NCBI RefSeq assembly: GCF_000472925.1
Contig: NZ_AXAS01000024.1
Coordinates: 85,671-149,670, forward strand
Length of the DNA stretch: 64,000 nt
Source of the DNA: Bradyrhizobium sp. Ec3.3
GTDB lineage: Bacteria; Pseudomonadota; Alphaproteobacteria; Rhizobiales; Xanthobacteraceae
Direction: 5' to 3'
The notes under the pieces were generated by a model. The model was not told the DNA's origin, made no database searches, and saw only the letters and a program-made list of their open reading frames with translations. Every line of letters begins with the position of its first letter. The first letter of the stretch is position 1. A program made the position numbers and the translations under genes. Of the stretch, positions 25,307 through 34,484 are shown in pieces.

Positions 25307-26623
25307 ATGGTCGCACCCCTGAAAGTGGGTATCGCGGGGCTCGGCACTGTGGGCGCCGAAGTTATCCGCTTGATTGAAACCCAGGCCCGTGTGCTCGCGG
25401 GCCGCAGCGGCCGGGGCATTCGCGTTGTCGCCGTCACCGCGCGCTCCAAGGCGAAGAAGCGCGGCATCGACCTGCGCGGCGTTGAATGGGCCAAGGATCC
25501 GCTCGCGCTCGCCTCGCACCCGGACATCGACTGCTTCGTCGAACTGATGGGCGGGGCAGGCGACCCCGCGCTCTCCGCGGTCGAGGCTGCGCTGAGCGCC
25601 GGCAAGTCGGTCGTCACCGCCAACAAGGCGCTGCTCGCCAAGCACGGCATCAAGCTGGCGAAAGCCGCCGAAAAGCACGGCGGCGCGCTGAATTTCGAGG
25701 CAGCCGTCGGTGCCGCGATTCCCGTCATTAAAACGTTACGCGAAGGTCTCGCCGGAACCGGCATCAACCGCGTCTACGGCATCCTCAACGGTACCTGCAA
25801 TTACATCCTGACCCGGATGGAGCAGGAGGGCCTGTCTTTTGCCGAATGCCTGAAGGATGCGCAGCGGCTCGGCTATGCCGAGGCCAATCCGTCCTTCGAC
25901 GTCGACGGCCACGACACCGCGCAGAAGCTCGCGATCCTGGCGAGCCTCGCCTTCGGCACGAAAGTTGCTCAAAAGGCCGTGTATGTCGAAGGCATCTCCT
26001 CGATCGCTCCGGAAGATCTTCGCGCGGCCGCCGATCTCGGCTACCGCGTCAAGCTGCTCGGCGTTGCCGTGCGCACCGCCAAGGGCATCGAGCAGCGCGT
26101 GCATCCGACCATGGTTCCAAAGTCGTCCTCGATTGCGCAGGTGATGGGTGTCACCAATGCGGTCACGATCGATGGCGAAGGTATTCCGCCGATCACGCTG
26201 GTCGGCCCCGGCGCGGGCGGTGCTGCGACCGCATCAGCCGTTGTCGCAGACATCGCCGATGTTGCGCGTGGCATTCGCGCCAATCCGTTCGGCCGGCCGG
26301 TCGCGCAATTGCACGACACCAGCAAGGCACCGATGGAGCGGCACGAGGGCGGCTACTACATCCGCCTTTTGGCGCGCGATTTTCCGGGTACCGCGGCCGC
26401 GATCGCCACGAGGCTCGCCGAGCAGAAGATTTCGATCGAATCCATCGTGCAGCGCCACCCCAACGGGGCCGCGCCGCAGACATCAGGCAAGGCTGTACCC
26501 GTGCCTGTCATCCTGATCACTTATGCGACCCACGAGGACGCCGTGCGCCGCGCGCTTGCCGCCGTTCAGCACGACAAGGTGATCAGCGGACGGCCGCAGG
26601 TGATCCGGATCGAGAAGAACTAG
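25307..26623 (+). CDS. hom: homoserine dehydrogenase
   Basis: 438 residues. The NAD(P)-binding GIAGLGTVGAEV opens the protein, the catalytic region holds GILNGTCNYILTRM and AEANPSFDVDGHDTAQKL, and a C-terminal ACT domain (about residues 350-435) likely binds threonine for feedback control. The enzyme reduces aspartate semialdehyde to homoserine for threonine and methionine. It is downstream of the aminotransferase gene and upstream of glpX, an order I recall as common in alphaproteobacteria. Confidence 0.95.
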   Translation: MVAPLKVGIAGLGTVGAEVIRLIETQARVLAGRSGRGIRVVAVTARSKAKKRGIDLRGVEWAKDPLALASHPDIDCFVELMGGAGDPALSAVEAALSAGKSVVTANKALLAKHGIKLAKAAEKHGGALNFEAAVGAAIPVIKTLREGLAGTGINRVYGILNGTCNYILTRMEQEGLSFAECLKDAQRLGYAEANPSFDVDGHDTAQKLAILASLAFGTKVAQKAVYVEGISSIAPEDLRAAADLGYRVKLLGVAVRTAKGIEQRVHPTMVPKSSSIAQVMGVTNAVTIDGEGIPPITLVGPGAGGAATASAVVADIADVARGIRANPFGRPVAQLHDTSKAPMERHEGGYYIRLLARDFPGTAAAIATRLAEQKISIESIVQRHPNGAAPQTSGKAVPVPVILITYATHEDAVRRALAAVQHDKVISGRPQVIRIEKN

Positions 26624-26716
26624 AGCATGATCCGGAAGAGCGGTTCGAACCGAACCGAGACGTTGCGAATTGATGCGGCGGACATCCGCTGAGAGCTGTT
26701 TTGAAGGAGTGAGCCA

Positions 26717-27718
26717 ATGTCGACCCATATTTCAGTCCCCCCGCAGATGCTGCTCGAGCGCATTCTCACGCTGGAGATCGTGCGGGTGACGGAACGGGCG
26801 GCGGTGTCGTCGGCGCGACTGCGCGGGCATGGGCAGGAGAAGGCGGCCGACCAGGCCGCCGTCGACGCCATGCGGCGCGAGCTCAACAAGCTGCCGATCC
26901 AGGGCACCATCGTGATCGGCGAGGGCGAGCGCGACGAGGCGCCGATGCTCTATATCGGCGAGCAGGTCGGCCTCAAGGCCGGCCCCCAGGTCGACATCGC
27001 GGTCGACCCGCTCGAAGGCACCACGCTGTGCGCCAAGAACATGCCGGGTTCGATCGCCACCATGGCGATGGCCGACGGCGGCACGCTGCTGCACGCCCCG
27101 GACGTCTACATGCAGAAGCTCGCGATCGGCCCCGGCTACGACAAGGGCGTGGTCGAGCTCGATGCCTCGCCCGCCGATAACGTCCGGCGTCTCGCCAAGG
27201 CCAAGGGGGTCAAGCCGGAAGGCATCACCGTTCTCGTACTCGACCGTCCGCGCCACGCCGACATCATTCAGAGCGTGCGTTCGACCGGCGCGGCCGTGCG
27301 CCTCATCACCGACGGCGACGTCGCCGGCGTGATCCACTGCGCCGACCCCGACAACACCGGCGTCGACATGTATCTCGGCACGGGCGGCGCGCCGGAAGGC
27401 GTGCTCGCGGCGGTGGCGCTGCGCTGCATCGGCGGCCAGATGCAGTGCCGGCTCATTCTCGACTCCGACGAGAAGCGCGAGCGCGCCGCCAAGATGGGCG
27501 TCAACGATCCCAAGATGATCTACGGTATCGAGGACATGGCGCGCGGCGACTGCCTGTTCGCGGCCACCGGCGTCACCACCGGCTCGCTGCTCTCGGGCGT
27601 CAAGTTCCGCAAGGACGGCGTGATCGAGACCGAAACGGTCGTGATGCGCTCGGTCACCGGCACCGTGCGCTACATCAAGGCCGAGCACCGGCAGTTGGAG
27701 AAGTTCTACCTGGGCTGA
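26717..27718 (+). CDS. glpX: class II fructose-1,6-bisphosphatase
   Basis: 333 residues with a good ribosome site AAGGAG. The motifs IVIGEGERDEAPMLYIGE, DIAVDPLEGTTLCAKN and the later MYLGTGGAPEGVLAAVAL are those of GlpX. The enzyme removes the 1-phosphate of fructose-1,6-bisphosphate with Mn or Mg in gluconeogenesis or the Calvin cycle. It probably belongs to the hom transcription unit (93-base gap, beginning with part of a dispersed element GAGCATGATCCGGAAGAG). A palindromic repeat follows. Confidence 0.95.
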   Translation: MSTHISVPPQMLLERILTLEIVRVTERAAVSSARLRGHGQEKAADQAAVDAMRRELNKLPIQGTIVIGEGERDEAPMLYIGEQVGLKAGPQVDIAVDPLEGTTLCAKNMPGSIATMAMADGGTLLHAPDVYMQKLAIGPGYDKGVVELDASPADNVRRLAKAKGVKPEGITVLVLDRPRHADIIQSVRSTGAAVRLITDGDVAGVIHCADPDNTGVDMYLGTGGAPEGVLAAVALRCIGGQMQCRLILDSDEKRERAAKMGVNDPKMIYGIEDMARGDCLFAATGVTTGSLLSGVKFRKDGVIETETVVMRSVTGTVRYIKAEHRQLEKFYLG

Positions 27719-27726
27719 GGCTCTCT

Positions 27727-27818
27727 GTCATTCCGGGGCTCGCGAAGCGAGAACCCGGAATCTCGCGCCACAACTTCTAGATTCCGGGTTCGATGCTGCG
27801 CATCGCCCCGGAATGACA
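27727..27818. repeat. long palindromic intergenic repeat, second type
   Basis: The left arm TGTCATTCCGGGGC pairs with GCCCCGGAATGACA at the right end, and inner arms AACCCGGAATCT and AGATTCCGGGTT also pair. It differs in sequence from the repeat at 20908-20994. It lies directly after glpX, where the gene order departs from the usual glpX-recJ neighbourhood. Confidence 0.85.
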
Positions 27819-27857
27819 ACGATAAGAAGACAACGATAAAAATAAGAGGAAGCGCAC

Positions 27858-28577
27858 ATGTCCGATCTGTCCGCCGTCAAAGCCCTTGTCTTCGACGTCT
27901 TCGGCACGGTCGTCGACTGGCGCACCAGCCTGATCACCGACTTCATGTGGTGGGCGAAGCGCCGCGGCATCGCCGCCGACTGGACCGCGCTGGTCGACGG
28001 CTGGCGCGGGATGTACATCGCCTCGATGGACGACGTGCGCAAACACCCCGAGCGCGGCTATGTCATCCTCGACGATTTGCACCGCCGCTCGCTGGAGAAG
28101 CTGGTCGAGAAGTTCGCGATCAAGGGCCTTAACGAAGCCGATCTCGATTACCTCACCAAGGGCTGGCATCGCCTGCACCCCTGGCCCGACAGCGTCGCGG
28201 GCCTGACGCGGCTGAAAGCCAAATTCGTGATCTCGCCGCTGTCGAACGGCAACGTCGCGCTGCTCACCAACATGGCGAAGTTCGCGAGGCTCCCGTGGGA
28301 CCTCGTGATGTCGGCCGAGCTGTTCGAGCACTACAAGCCCGATCCCGAGACCTATCTCGGCGCCGCGCGCCTCCTCGGCCTCAAGCCGGAGGAGGTGATG
28401 ATGGTCGCCGCCCACAATTACGACCTGAAGGCCGCACAGAGCCACGGCTTGAAGACCGCCTTCGTCGCTCGCCCGACCGAATATGGTCCGCTTCAGAAGA
28501 TCGACTTCGAAGCCACGGGCGACTGGGACATCGTCGCGAAGGATTTTGGCGGGATTGCCGATCGGCTGGGGTGCTAG
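27858..28577 (+). CDS. haloacid dehalogenase type II (HAD superfamily)
   Basis: 239 residues. The nucleophile Asp is in LVFDVFGTVVDW, motif II is SPLSNGN, the Lys is in YKPDPETYLGAA and the acidic motif region is MVAAHNYDLKAAQS, which match L-2-haloacid dehalogenases. Such enzymes hydrolyse short L-2-haloalkanoates; many genome members have unknown natural substrates. A ribosome site AGAGGA precedes the ATG. It is convergent with the GST gene. Confidence 0.9.
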   Translation: MSDLSAVKALVFDVFGTVVDWRTSLITDFMWWAKRRGIAADWTALVDGWRGMYIASMDDVRKHPERGYVILDDLHRRSLEKLVEKFAIKGLNEADLDYLTKGWHRLHPWPDSVAGLTRLKAKFVISPLSNGNVALLTNMAKFARLPWDLVMSAELFEHYKPDPETYLGAARLLGLKPEEVMMVAAHNYDLKAAQSHGLKTAFVARPTEYGPLQKIDFEATGDWDIVAKDFGGIADRLGC

Positions 28578-28628
28578 GGCAGGGCGCTTACAAACTCTGG
28601 TGGCCCCCCCGAGAGTGATGCGTCGCTT

Positions 28629-29234
28629 TCAAGGCTCGGTCGAGCGGAACGTGTCCTCGTCGGCTAAACGCTTCGCTAGTTCGCGCAGGCGTGGCATCCG
28701 CGCAGCCGTGTCGATGCCGAGTCCCCTTGCGAGCCGTTCCGCGACGAAAGCGGTGACATCGGCCTGGGTGAGACGGCCGAGCAGCAAATAGGGCGAGCCC
28801 TGCTCGATCATTGCATCGATCGTAGCTAGCGCATTCGTCATCTGCGCCATGCAATCGTCGATCCAGGGCTGGTGCAGCTTTTCCGGCGGACGATGATTGC
28901 GCTCGTAGGCGGCCTGAAGGCCTTTCTCGCACGCCCCCATCATGAGCGCGGCAACCTTTTGCACGGCGCGGCGGTCCCGGCCGGCGGCAGGCGTCAAGGC
29001 GCGATGGCGACCATACATTTCGTCCAGATGGTCGATGATGGCGTTGCTGTCGACCAGCGTCTCACCATCGTCGAGCACAAGCGCGGGGATCCGGCCGAGC
29101 GGGTTGCTTGCGAGTACCTTGTCCCGATCGCCGAAGCCTGAAAGAGGCCGCTGCTCGAACGGCACCTCATAGATCTTGAGCGTTATTGCGACGCGCCGCG
29201 TGAAGGGCGATCGGTTTACCCCAATGAGCAGCAT
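28629..29234 (-). CDS. glutathione S-transferase family protein
   Basis: 201 residues from the ATG giving MLLIGVNRSPFTRRVAI; a TTG 24 bases upstream is less likely. The thioredoxin-like N-terminal domain has the active-site Ser in RSPFTRRV and the glutathione-binding cis-Pro and DS pair in GRIPALVLDDGETLVDSNAI. An all-alpha C-terminal domain follows. Likely a cytosolic transferase or dehalogenase-like enzyme; the substrate is unknown. Confidence 0.87.
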   Translation of the reverse strand: MLLIGVNRSPFTRRVAITLKIYEVPFEQRPLSGFGDRDKVLASNPLGRIPALVLDDGETLVDSNAIIDHLDEMYGRHRALTPAAGRDRRAVQKVAALMMGACEKGLQAAYERNHRPPEKLHQPWIDDCMAQMTNALATIDAMIEQGSPYLLLGRLTQADVTAFVAERLARGLGIDTAARMPRLRELAKRLADEDTFRSTEP

Positions 29235-29449
29235 CTCGTCCTCGATAGAGGGGCGCAACTAGCCCGAAACGAAGCCTGGGCGCGGTGTCCAGATCACTGA
29301 CCATACGGCATTTGCCAAATCCCGCATTCTCTATCAGGTTGTGGTCGGATTGCGCTTAAATCAGGTGCGATCGTACCAGGCAAGTGTCATTCCTTACCGT
29401 TGGAGCAGGTTCGTGTAGCATCGGCACTCCCTGAAGAAGTCGGAAAACC

Positions 29450-29866
29450 ATGAGCAAAACGGTTCCCGAATGCTATCAGCATCTGCGGACGTTCGCCTTC
29501 GGCGACAGTCCCGCGCTCGCCGATGAATTGCTCGAACTGGTCATCAAAGGCATCAAGACCGCAACGTGCAGCACGGAAGACGAGCCGAACACCTCGACGC
29601 CTGGCGAGCGCTGGGTCGTCCTCGACGGACGCGGAGAACCGCGCTGTGCCATCGAAACCACCGAGGTCACGTATCGGCGCTTCAACGAAGTCGACGCCGC
29701 CTTTGCCTACGATGAAGGCGAGGGCGATCGGAGCCTGGCCTATTGGGGGAGTGCCCATCGCGCTTATTTCGGACGGCTCGGACGATTCAGCGAGGACATG
29801 ATGCTGATGTGCGAGCGCTTCCGCCTGGTCGAGGTCTTCGACGATCTCCCACATTCCGAACAGTAG
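29450..29866 (+). CDS. ASCH-domain protein
   Basis: 138 residues. FGDSPALADELLELVIKG, KTATCS and GERWVVLDGRGEPRCAIET fit the ASCH fold, a PUA-like beta-barrel thought to bind RNA or modified nucleotides; some members hydrolyse N4-acetylcytidine. The segment EGEGDRSLAYWGSAHRAYF is usual for the family. No operon partner; the 29235-29449 gap upstream holds nothing I recognise. Confidence 0.85.
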   Translation: MSKTVPECYQHLRTFAFGDSPALADELLELVIKGIKTATCSTEDEPNTSTPGERWVVLDGRGEPRCAIETTEVTYRRFNEVDAAFAYDEGEGDRSLAYWGSAHRAYFGRLGRFSEDMMLMCERFRLVEVFDDLPHSEQ

Positions 29867-30034
29867 CTGAACTTTGCTTGCGTGCGGCCGGCCGAGCGTG
29901 TCCGCTCAAGAGGCTGACTTCGGAGCCGCCGGCAACTTGGAGTTCGTCGCCACCGGTTTGGGCGGCATCACCAACAGGCTGGAGTGCTGTCAGGCGCGCG
30001 TAGGAACGTCGGAGGTCGGCTCTGGTTGCCGATC

Positions 30035-30205
30035 ATGTCTGCCGTGACAAATCTGCTTGCTCGAAGGCGACAGCTGCTCAAGCAGCTCGAGAGTGGCTCG
30101 TCGGACGTTTCACGCCAGGAAACCGAGCGTCAGCTTGAGCAAATCGATACAGCGCTGGAGTTGCTGGAGTGGTTAGCCAAAAGCAGAGATCACCATAAGC
30201 CATGA
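30035..30205 (+). CDS. small helical protein of unknown function
   Basis: 56 residues (MSAVTNLLARRRQLLKQLES onward), nearly all charged or hydrophobic in a helical pattern, consistent with a short coiled coil. Seventeen to thirty-two bases upstream is GGAAC, 16 bases, GGTT (30003-30027), which resembles the EcfG stress promoter (GGAAC-N16/17-CGTT), though so close to the ATG that the transcript would be almost leaderless. I know no function. Confidence 0.5.
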   Translation: MSAVTNLLARRRQLLKQLESGSSDVSRQETERQLEQIDTALELLEWLAKSRDHHKP

Positions 30206-30427
30206 CATCGATCCGACAGAGGCCGCCCTGCGGTTGACCCAGGAGTCGCAGACGCTGCGCTTAACCCAGTTAAAGGCGACTCGACCATTCTATGGCTATT
30301 GCACGAGGGAGTTACCGATGCGCCTCGGAACCTTCGTCGTCGGGATCGATTTAGCTCATGCGAACCCATTGAGGCAGGTGAGAAAGTGAACACAGGCGGG
30401 AGGCTGGAACCGGTCGCAGACAGCTTC

Positions 30428-30778
30428 ATGAAGCGCCCGGTGCTTGTGGTGGACGACGACGTCCTGGTTCGCGCAATGATCGCGGATGTACTGCGGGGCG
30501 CGGAGCTGGTCGTCATCGAATGCAGCGATGCGGACGAGGCCCTGGAAATCCTGCGGTCAGGGATAACCGTGGCGCTGTTGCTGAGCGATGTTCGGATGCC
30601 GGGTTCGATGGACGGTGTCGGTTTGGCGAAAGCTGTCAGAACCACGCATCCCCATCTCAAGATCGCCCTTACGTCTTCGGAACGACCTCCGGAAGATGCT
30701 CTCTGCGATGAATTCTTCGCCAAGCCATGGGATTTCGGCCGCGTGATCAGAGGGGTCAAATCGCTGCTGAACGGCTAG
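30428..30778 (+). CDS. single-domain response regulator (receiver only)
   Basis: 116 residues from MKRPVLVVDDDVLVRAM; an in-frame GTG at 30386 would add 14 residues. All receiver landmarks are present: the acidic pair in VVDDD, the phospho-acceptor Asp in LLSDVRMPG, the Thr/Ser position in ALTSSE and the Lys in FFAKPWD. There is no output domain, so it would act as a phosphate sink, shuttle or protein-interaction switch. It is followed after 31 bases by a second, degenerate receiver gene. No histidine kinase is nearby. Confidence 0.85.
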   Translation: MKRPVLVVDDDVLVRAMIADVLRGAELVVIECSDADEALEILRSGITVALLLSDVRMPGSMDGVGLAKAVRTTHPHLKIALTSSERPPEDALCDEFFAKPWDFGRVIRGVKSLLNG

Positions 30779-30809
30779 GAACGCTCCAGCGCTGCACCGG
30801 TTAGCCGGC

Positions 30810-31253
30810 ATGGACGTACGACCGGACACGAAGACGCGGACCATCTTGCTCGCCGAAGGTGACGTGCTGATGCGGATGCCGCTCGCCGAGTTCCTGCGCG
30901 GATGTGGCTATCGCGTGCTGGAAGCCAAATCGGCGGATGAAGCGATTTTGTTCATCGAGGATGATACGTTCACTCCTGAAATCGTTGTGAGCAATGTCGA
31001 GCTGGCCGGTGATGGCTTCGGTATCGCCAATTGGATCCGAAACAACAGGCCCGACCTTACGCTGATCCTGACCGGTACGCCCAAACGCGCAGCCGATGTG
31101 GCAACGTCGCTTTGCGAGAATGGACCGCTGCCTCCGCCCTATGATCCACAGATATTGCATCGCCGACTGTTGCGCTTGATTGCGAGCCGGAAGTCTCCCC
31201 GAGGGCAAGGAAAGCGCAACGCGCTTCAAGCGGGGCTGAAGGCACGAGGATGA
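30810..31253 (+). CDS. degenerate receiver-like protein lacking the phospho-acceptor
   Basis: 147 residues. The fold pattern follows a receiver domain (RTILLAEGDVLMRMPLAEFL, RVLEAKSADEAILFIEDD, then alternating strands), but the key sites are changed. The acidic pair is reduced to E-G-D, the expected Asp of the third strand is Asn in VVSNVEL, and the Lys before the last Pro-rich turn is replaced (LPPPYDP instead of the usual LPKPYDP). It therefore cannot be phosphorylated in the standard way. It forms a likely operon with the intact receiver just upstream. Confidence 0.75.
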   Translation: MDVRPDTKTRTILLAEGDVLMRMPLAEFLRGCGYRVLEAKSADEAILFIEDDTFTPEIVVSNVELAGDGFGIANWIRNNRPDLTLILTGTPKRAADVATSLCENGPLPPPYDPQILHRRLLRLIASRKSPRGQGKRNALQAGLKARG

Positions 31254-31343
31254 ACCTCTGCGCCAGCGACGATGATCGCCGGCTTTCGCTGAGCAGGCCG
31301 AAGTCGAACAGCTTCCCCGAACGTGAAGCCTACGCGCGCGCTC

Positions 31344-32636
31344 TCAGCGCTCCGCGGCCAGCCGTGAACCGCCGATACGGTGATACACGGCAAGAAACCG
31401 GTCATTCGGAAAATGGCGGTCCCCGCCGCGGCAGTACTCCTTCTTCAGGCCATTGAGAAAGAACATTTCGTGCGTGCGTTCGTGCTTGGCTTCGATCGGG
31501 CCGCGCGTCTCCAGTTCGAAGAATTCACGGACATGTCCGGCCACAGTTTCCGAGACGTTGATACGTCCTGCGAGCCCGAACGCCTCCATGAACCATGCGG
31601 TGTTGACCGCATCGCCCCAGATATCGAAGGTCATCCTGCGGTGACCGACAACGCCGGAAATAACTGGCCCGGTATGGATGCCGATGCGTAATTGCAGCGC
31701 ATGTTCGCCAATCGCTTCGCATTGCGTCTTCAGGTGATCGAGCCGGGCTCGCATCTCCAGGGCCGCCAGACAAACGTCTATCGAGTGCCGTCGGTCGGGC
31801 GAAAGCACGCCAGCCACTGCCATGTAGGCGTCGCCCATGGTCTTGACCTTCTCCAGACCGTACCGAGCGCCGATTTCGTCGAGTGCCGAGAAATACTCGT
31901 CGAGGAGGTTGATGAGCCTGGCCGGCTCGGTCCGTTCGGCCAGCAGCGTAAAGCCCTGGATGTCTGCAAACAGGATGGTCGCCGACCGCGTATATTTGGG
32001 CGCAACCCTGCCGCTGCGCTTCAACTCGTCGGCGATCGGCGCCGGCAAGACGTTGCGCAGCAGCTCTTCGGCGCGCGCTCTCTCGACAGCGGTCTCGCCT
32101 CGCGCCTGCTCGAGCTCCCTGATCGTCTGGCCGTACGCGATCAGCTTGCGGCGGAGCTCCAGTTGCGCGAGCACCTGATGCGACAGCATTCGCAGGGCCT
32201 CGGTCTGGTCGAAGGAAAGCTGCCGCGGCTCGAAATCCATCACGCAAAGCGTCCCGAGCGCATAGCCTTCATCGGTAATGAGCGGCATGCCGCAATAGAA
32301 GCGGCAGGACGGCGTCAGCGCGACCATCGGGCTGTTCTCGAAGCGTGGATCCTGTTTCAGGTCTGGAATGACGAGCAGCTCGGTACCGCAAATCGTCGTC
32401 GTGCACACGGCGGTCGAACGTGGTGCGTCGGTCACTTCGGCCGGCAAGCCATATCTTGCCTTGAGCCAGCGCCGGTCGTCGTCGATGAAACTGATATAGG
32501 AGACCGGGCAGCCGCAGAGTTGCGCCGCAAGCTCGGTGATTTCGTCGTAAGCGGTTTCCGGCGCGCTATCGACAATGTCGAGCGCGTGCAGGGCAGCCAG
32601 CCTCTGGGTTTCGTTTGCGGGTGCCGGTGAGGGCAT
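31344..32636 (-). CDS. GAF-domain class III adenylate cyclase
   Basis: 430 residues from the ATG opening MPSPAPANETQRLAALHALD; a longer frame reaches 32834 but its extra 66 residues are Arg/Pro-rich and unlike the family. A GAF domain (about residues 10-165) is followed by a coiled helix (about 170-210) and a class III cyclase domain with the metal Asp in LFADIQGF, KVKTMGDAYMAVAG and FDIWGDAVNTA. The Lys before TMGDAY and the Asp in DIWGD are the adenine-selecting residues, so ATP is the likely substrate. It should be cytoplasmic and make cAMP in response to a small molecule or redox signal. Confidence 0.88.
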   Translation of the reverse strand: MPSPAPANETQRLAALHALDIVDSAPETAYDEITELAAQLCGCPVSYISFIDDDRRWLKARYGLPAEVTDAPRSTAVCTTTICGTELLVIPDLKQDPRFENSPMVALTPSCRFYCGMPLITDEGYALGTLCVMDFEPRQLSFDQTEALRMLSHQVLAQLELRRKLIAYGQTIRELEQARGETAVERARAEELLRNVLPAPIADELKRSGRVAPKYTRSATILFADIQGFTLLAERTEPARLINLLDEYFSALDEIGARYGLEKVKTMGDAYMAVAGVLSPDRRHSIDVCLAALEMRARLDHLKTQCEAIGEHALQLRIGIHTGPVISGVVGHRRMTFDIWGDAVNTAWFMEAFGLAGRINVSETVAGHVREFFELETRGPIEAKHERTHEMFFLNGLKKEYCRGGDRHFPNDRFLAVYHRIGGSRLAAER

Positions 32637-32883
32637 GCTGGTCTCCGCGCCGGAGAACCTGGGACGAGCCTCGCGCTTTCCGCGAAAACAAGCGGTGCGG
32701 CTACCCCACTCATTTGGGAAGTGCGGAAGGTGCGACAAGTGGCGTTCGACCGGGCGACGAGGCCGGTTCCGACATCGCGCGGCCACGGCAGGCATCACTC
32801 GGGTGCGGAACGTTACTGCGTCAATGGGGTTCACTCACGCTAAACGACAACGCATCGCAACCCGACATATGGAGGGAACCGTC

Positions 32884-33381
32884 ATGACCCGCGATGCAAG
32901 CCGCGATGTTTCGCAATTGAGCCCGCTCTTCCGGGCGCCGGGGACCGGACCCACGCTCGACGTGCTCGGTGTGACCCACAGCTACAAGGCGATGGCGAGC
33001 GATACCGGCCAGCAGTTCTCCATCTGGGAGTCCATCGTGCCGCCGGGCCGCGGCGCACCGCCGCACACGCACACCCGCGAGGACGAAGCCTTTTATGTAC
33101 TGAGCGGCGAACTGCTCGTCGACATCGAAGGTGCAACCGATCCGCTGCGTCTCGGCGCCGGGGCGTTTCTTTTTGCTCCCCGCCACCGGCGCCACGGCTA
33201 TCGCAACGTGGGCGCCGATACCGCGCACCTCCTGGTGCTCGCGATGCCGGGCGCCGGCCTCGATCGCATGTTCAGTGCCTTCGACGAGTTGGGAAAGCGC
33301 AGCGGACAGACGCCGGCTATCCGGACCGTTGCGACGATTGCCCAACAGTACGGTGTCGTCATCCATTCATCGGCGGGGTGA
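32884..33381 (+). CDS. cupin-domain protein
   Basis: 165 residues. The ATG is preceded by GGAGGGAACC. The conserved cupin motif is GAPPHTHTREDEAFYVLSGE, with three metal ligands (His, His, Glu), and the second motif is in FLFAPRHRRHGYRNVG. It resembles quercetinase-like or mannose-6-phosphate isomerase-like single cupins. Function unknown. It is divergent from the cyclase gene, with about 250 bases between starts. Confidence 0.85.
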   Translation: MTRDASRDVSQLSPLFRAPGTGPTLDVLGVTHSYKAMASDTGQQFSIWESIVPPGRGAPPHTHTREDEAFYVLSGELLVDIEGATDPLRLGAGAFLFAPRHRRHGYRNVGADTAHLLVLAMPGAGLDRMFSAFDELGKRSGQTPAIRTVATIAQQYGVVIHSSAG

Positions 33382-33510
33382 ACGGCGCAAAGATCCACTG
33401 TTGCTCCTGACTTGCCGGGCGCGTTGGCCGCAATTCCAGATCGGTCCGAACGGTGTCCGTGTCCAGCACGGGCGGAATGAAGCCTCCGCGTTGCCCGATT
33501 TGAGTCGCAT
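33367..33510 (-). pseudogene. fragment duplicating the 3' end of the small secreted-protein gene at 35558
   Basis: The minus strand reads FRPCWTRTPFGPIWNCG, almost the same as FGPCWTRTPIGPIWNCG at the C-terminus of the gene at 35558-35917. At the DNA level about 43 of 45 bases agree. It has an ATG and could encode 47 residues, but the upstream part is unrelated and the natural stop is lost, so I read it as a remnant. Confidence 0.6.
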
Positions 33511-33568
33511 TGCGACCTAGGTTGGAGCCAAAAGTCGTGCCGGGTGGGGCGCAACACCGGGGGTTTTC

Positions 33569-34384
33569 ATGTCCGGTCATTTGCGAGTGTTTTGCTCCGC
33601 TGCTTTTCTCCTTCTCGCAGGTCTGTCGACGTCACCTGCATTATCGAATCCCTTCTCTGGCTTATTGGGCCAAGCCGATCCGGTGGAAGCCTCGCCGCCA
33701 GCTCCATCCAACTCGGATTGTGCGTCGCAGCCCGGCAAGTCGTCCGCTGAGGGCCAGCATTGGGTCTATCGCTTCGACGGCCGCCGCAAATGCTGGTTTC
33801 AGGCCGCGGAGGGCACCCTGATCGGGAAGAAGTCGGTTCGCCATCAGGCCGCGAAACATGCCGCCCCTTCGAAGAAAAGCGAGGCCGCCCCGCGCAGCGG
33901 AAAGGTGGCTGTGGATGCGCGTGCGGAGCTGCTCCCCTCGGCGCCGACGGACGCCAACCGCCATGCCCCGTCCGCGCCCGAGCTCAAGGTGGCCGATGCC
34001 AGTCCCGTTGTCGCTACGGAGGCCCCGGCGCTCGCGCCGTCCGAACCCGGTATAGCCAGGCTCCCGGCCGATCGACTGACGCCGCTCGATCCCAAGGGGG
34101 GCCAGGTCGACGTGGAGATGCTCTTGGCCGCCATGCCGGCCGACGGCGACGCGGTTGTCCCCCCGACGGCTCCGGCCGTTGCAGTTCCTGCCGCCGAGGC
34201 GGGCGAGGACGGGTTGGGGTGGACGGCGACCTTGCTGGGCGTGCTGTTGATGGCGATGGGCTTGGTTGTCCTCCTAAGTTCGAGCCGAGCCCTTCGGCGC
34301 GGTGTGCTGACCGTCCGGCAGGTCCGGCAATTCATATCGGAGGGCGGCTGGGCGGTCGCCAATGACGATCTGCAAGCATCGTGA
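33569..34384 (+). CDS. secreted/membrane-anchored proline-rich protein of unknown function
   Basis: 271 residues with a ribosome site GGGGG. It has an N-terminal signal peptide (ending about ALSN), then a short conserved-looking module WVYRFDGRRKCWFQAAEG (about residues 64-82). A long Ala/Pro/Ser-rich linker follows (about 90-215), then one membrane helix (about 218-240) and a cytosolic tail of about 30 residues. Proteins with this Cys-Trp module and a single C-terminal helix seem common in Bradyrhizobium. Function unknown. Confidence 0.75.
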   Translation: MSGHLRVFCSAAFLLLAGLSTSPALSNPFSGLLGQADPVEASPPAPSNSDCASQPGKSSAEGQHWVYRFDGRRKCWFQAAEGTLIGKKSVRHQAAKHAAPSKKSEAAPRSGKVAVDARAELLPSAPTDANRHAPSAPELKVADASPVVATEAPALAPSEPGIARLPADRLTPLDPKGGQVDVEMLLAAMPADGDAVVPPTAPAVAVPAAEAGEDGLGWTATLLGVLLMAMGLVVLLSSSRALRRGVLTVRQVRQFISEGGWAVANDDLQAS

Positions 34385-34484
34385 ACCATCGAGCGGAGTG
34401 GTCAACGCGCTGGCAAGGCGGCCATCCGCCGAACCGCACTTCCCGCACGAGCTCAAACGGCGAGCTTGATAGCTGGGCTGACCT

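Noticed and set aside
23900..25678. A 592-codon open frame on the minus strand opposite the aminotransferase and hom genes
   Set aside because: It is rich in Arg, His, Asp and Ala without family motifs and lies fully antisense to two well-identified genes; typical of high-GC antisense frames.
26624..26690. Possible tRNA-like sequence (GGTTCGAACC) after hom
   Set aside because: The surrounding bases do not fold into a cloverleaf; the start resembles a dispersed GAGCATGATCCGG element instead.
30190..30759. A 189-codon minus-strand frame over the first receiver gene
   Set aside because: The plus-strand receiver has all active-site residues; the antisense frame is Ser/Arg-rich without motifs.
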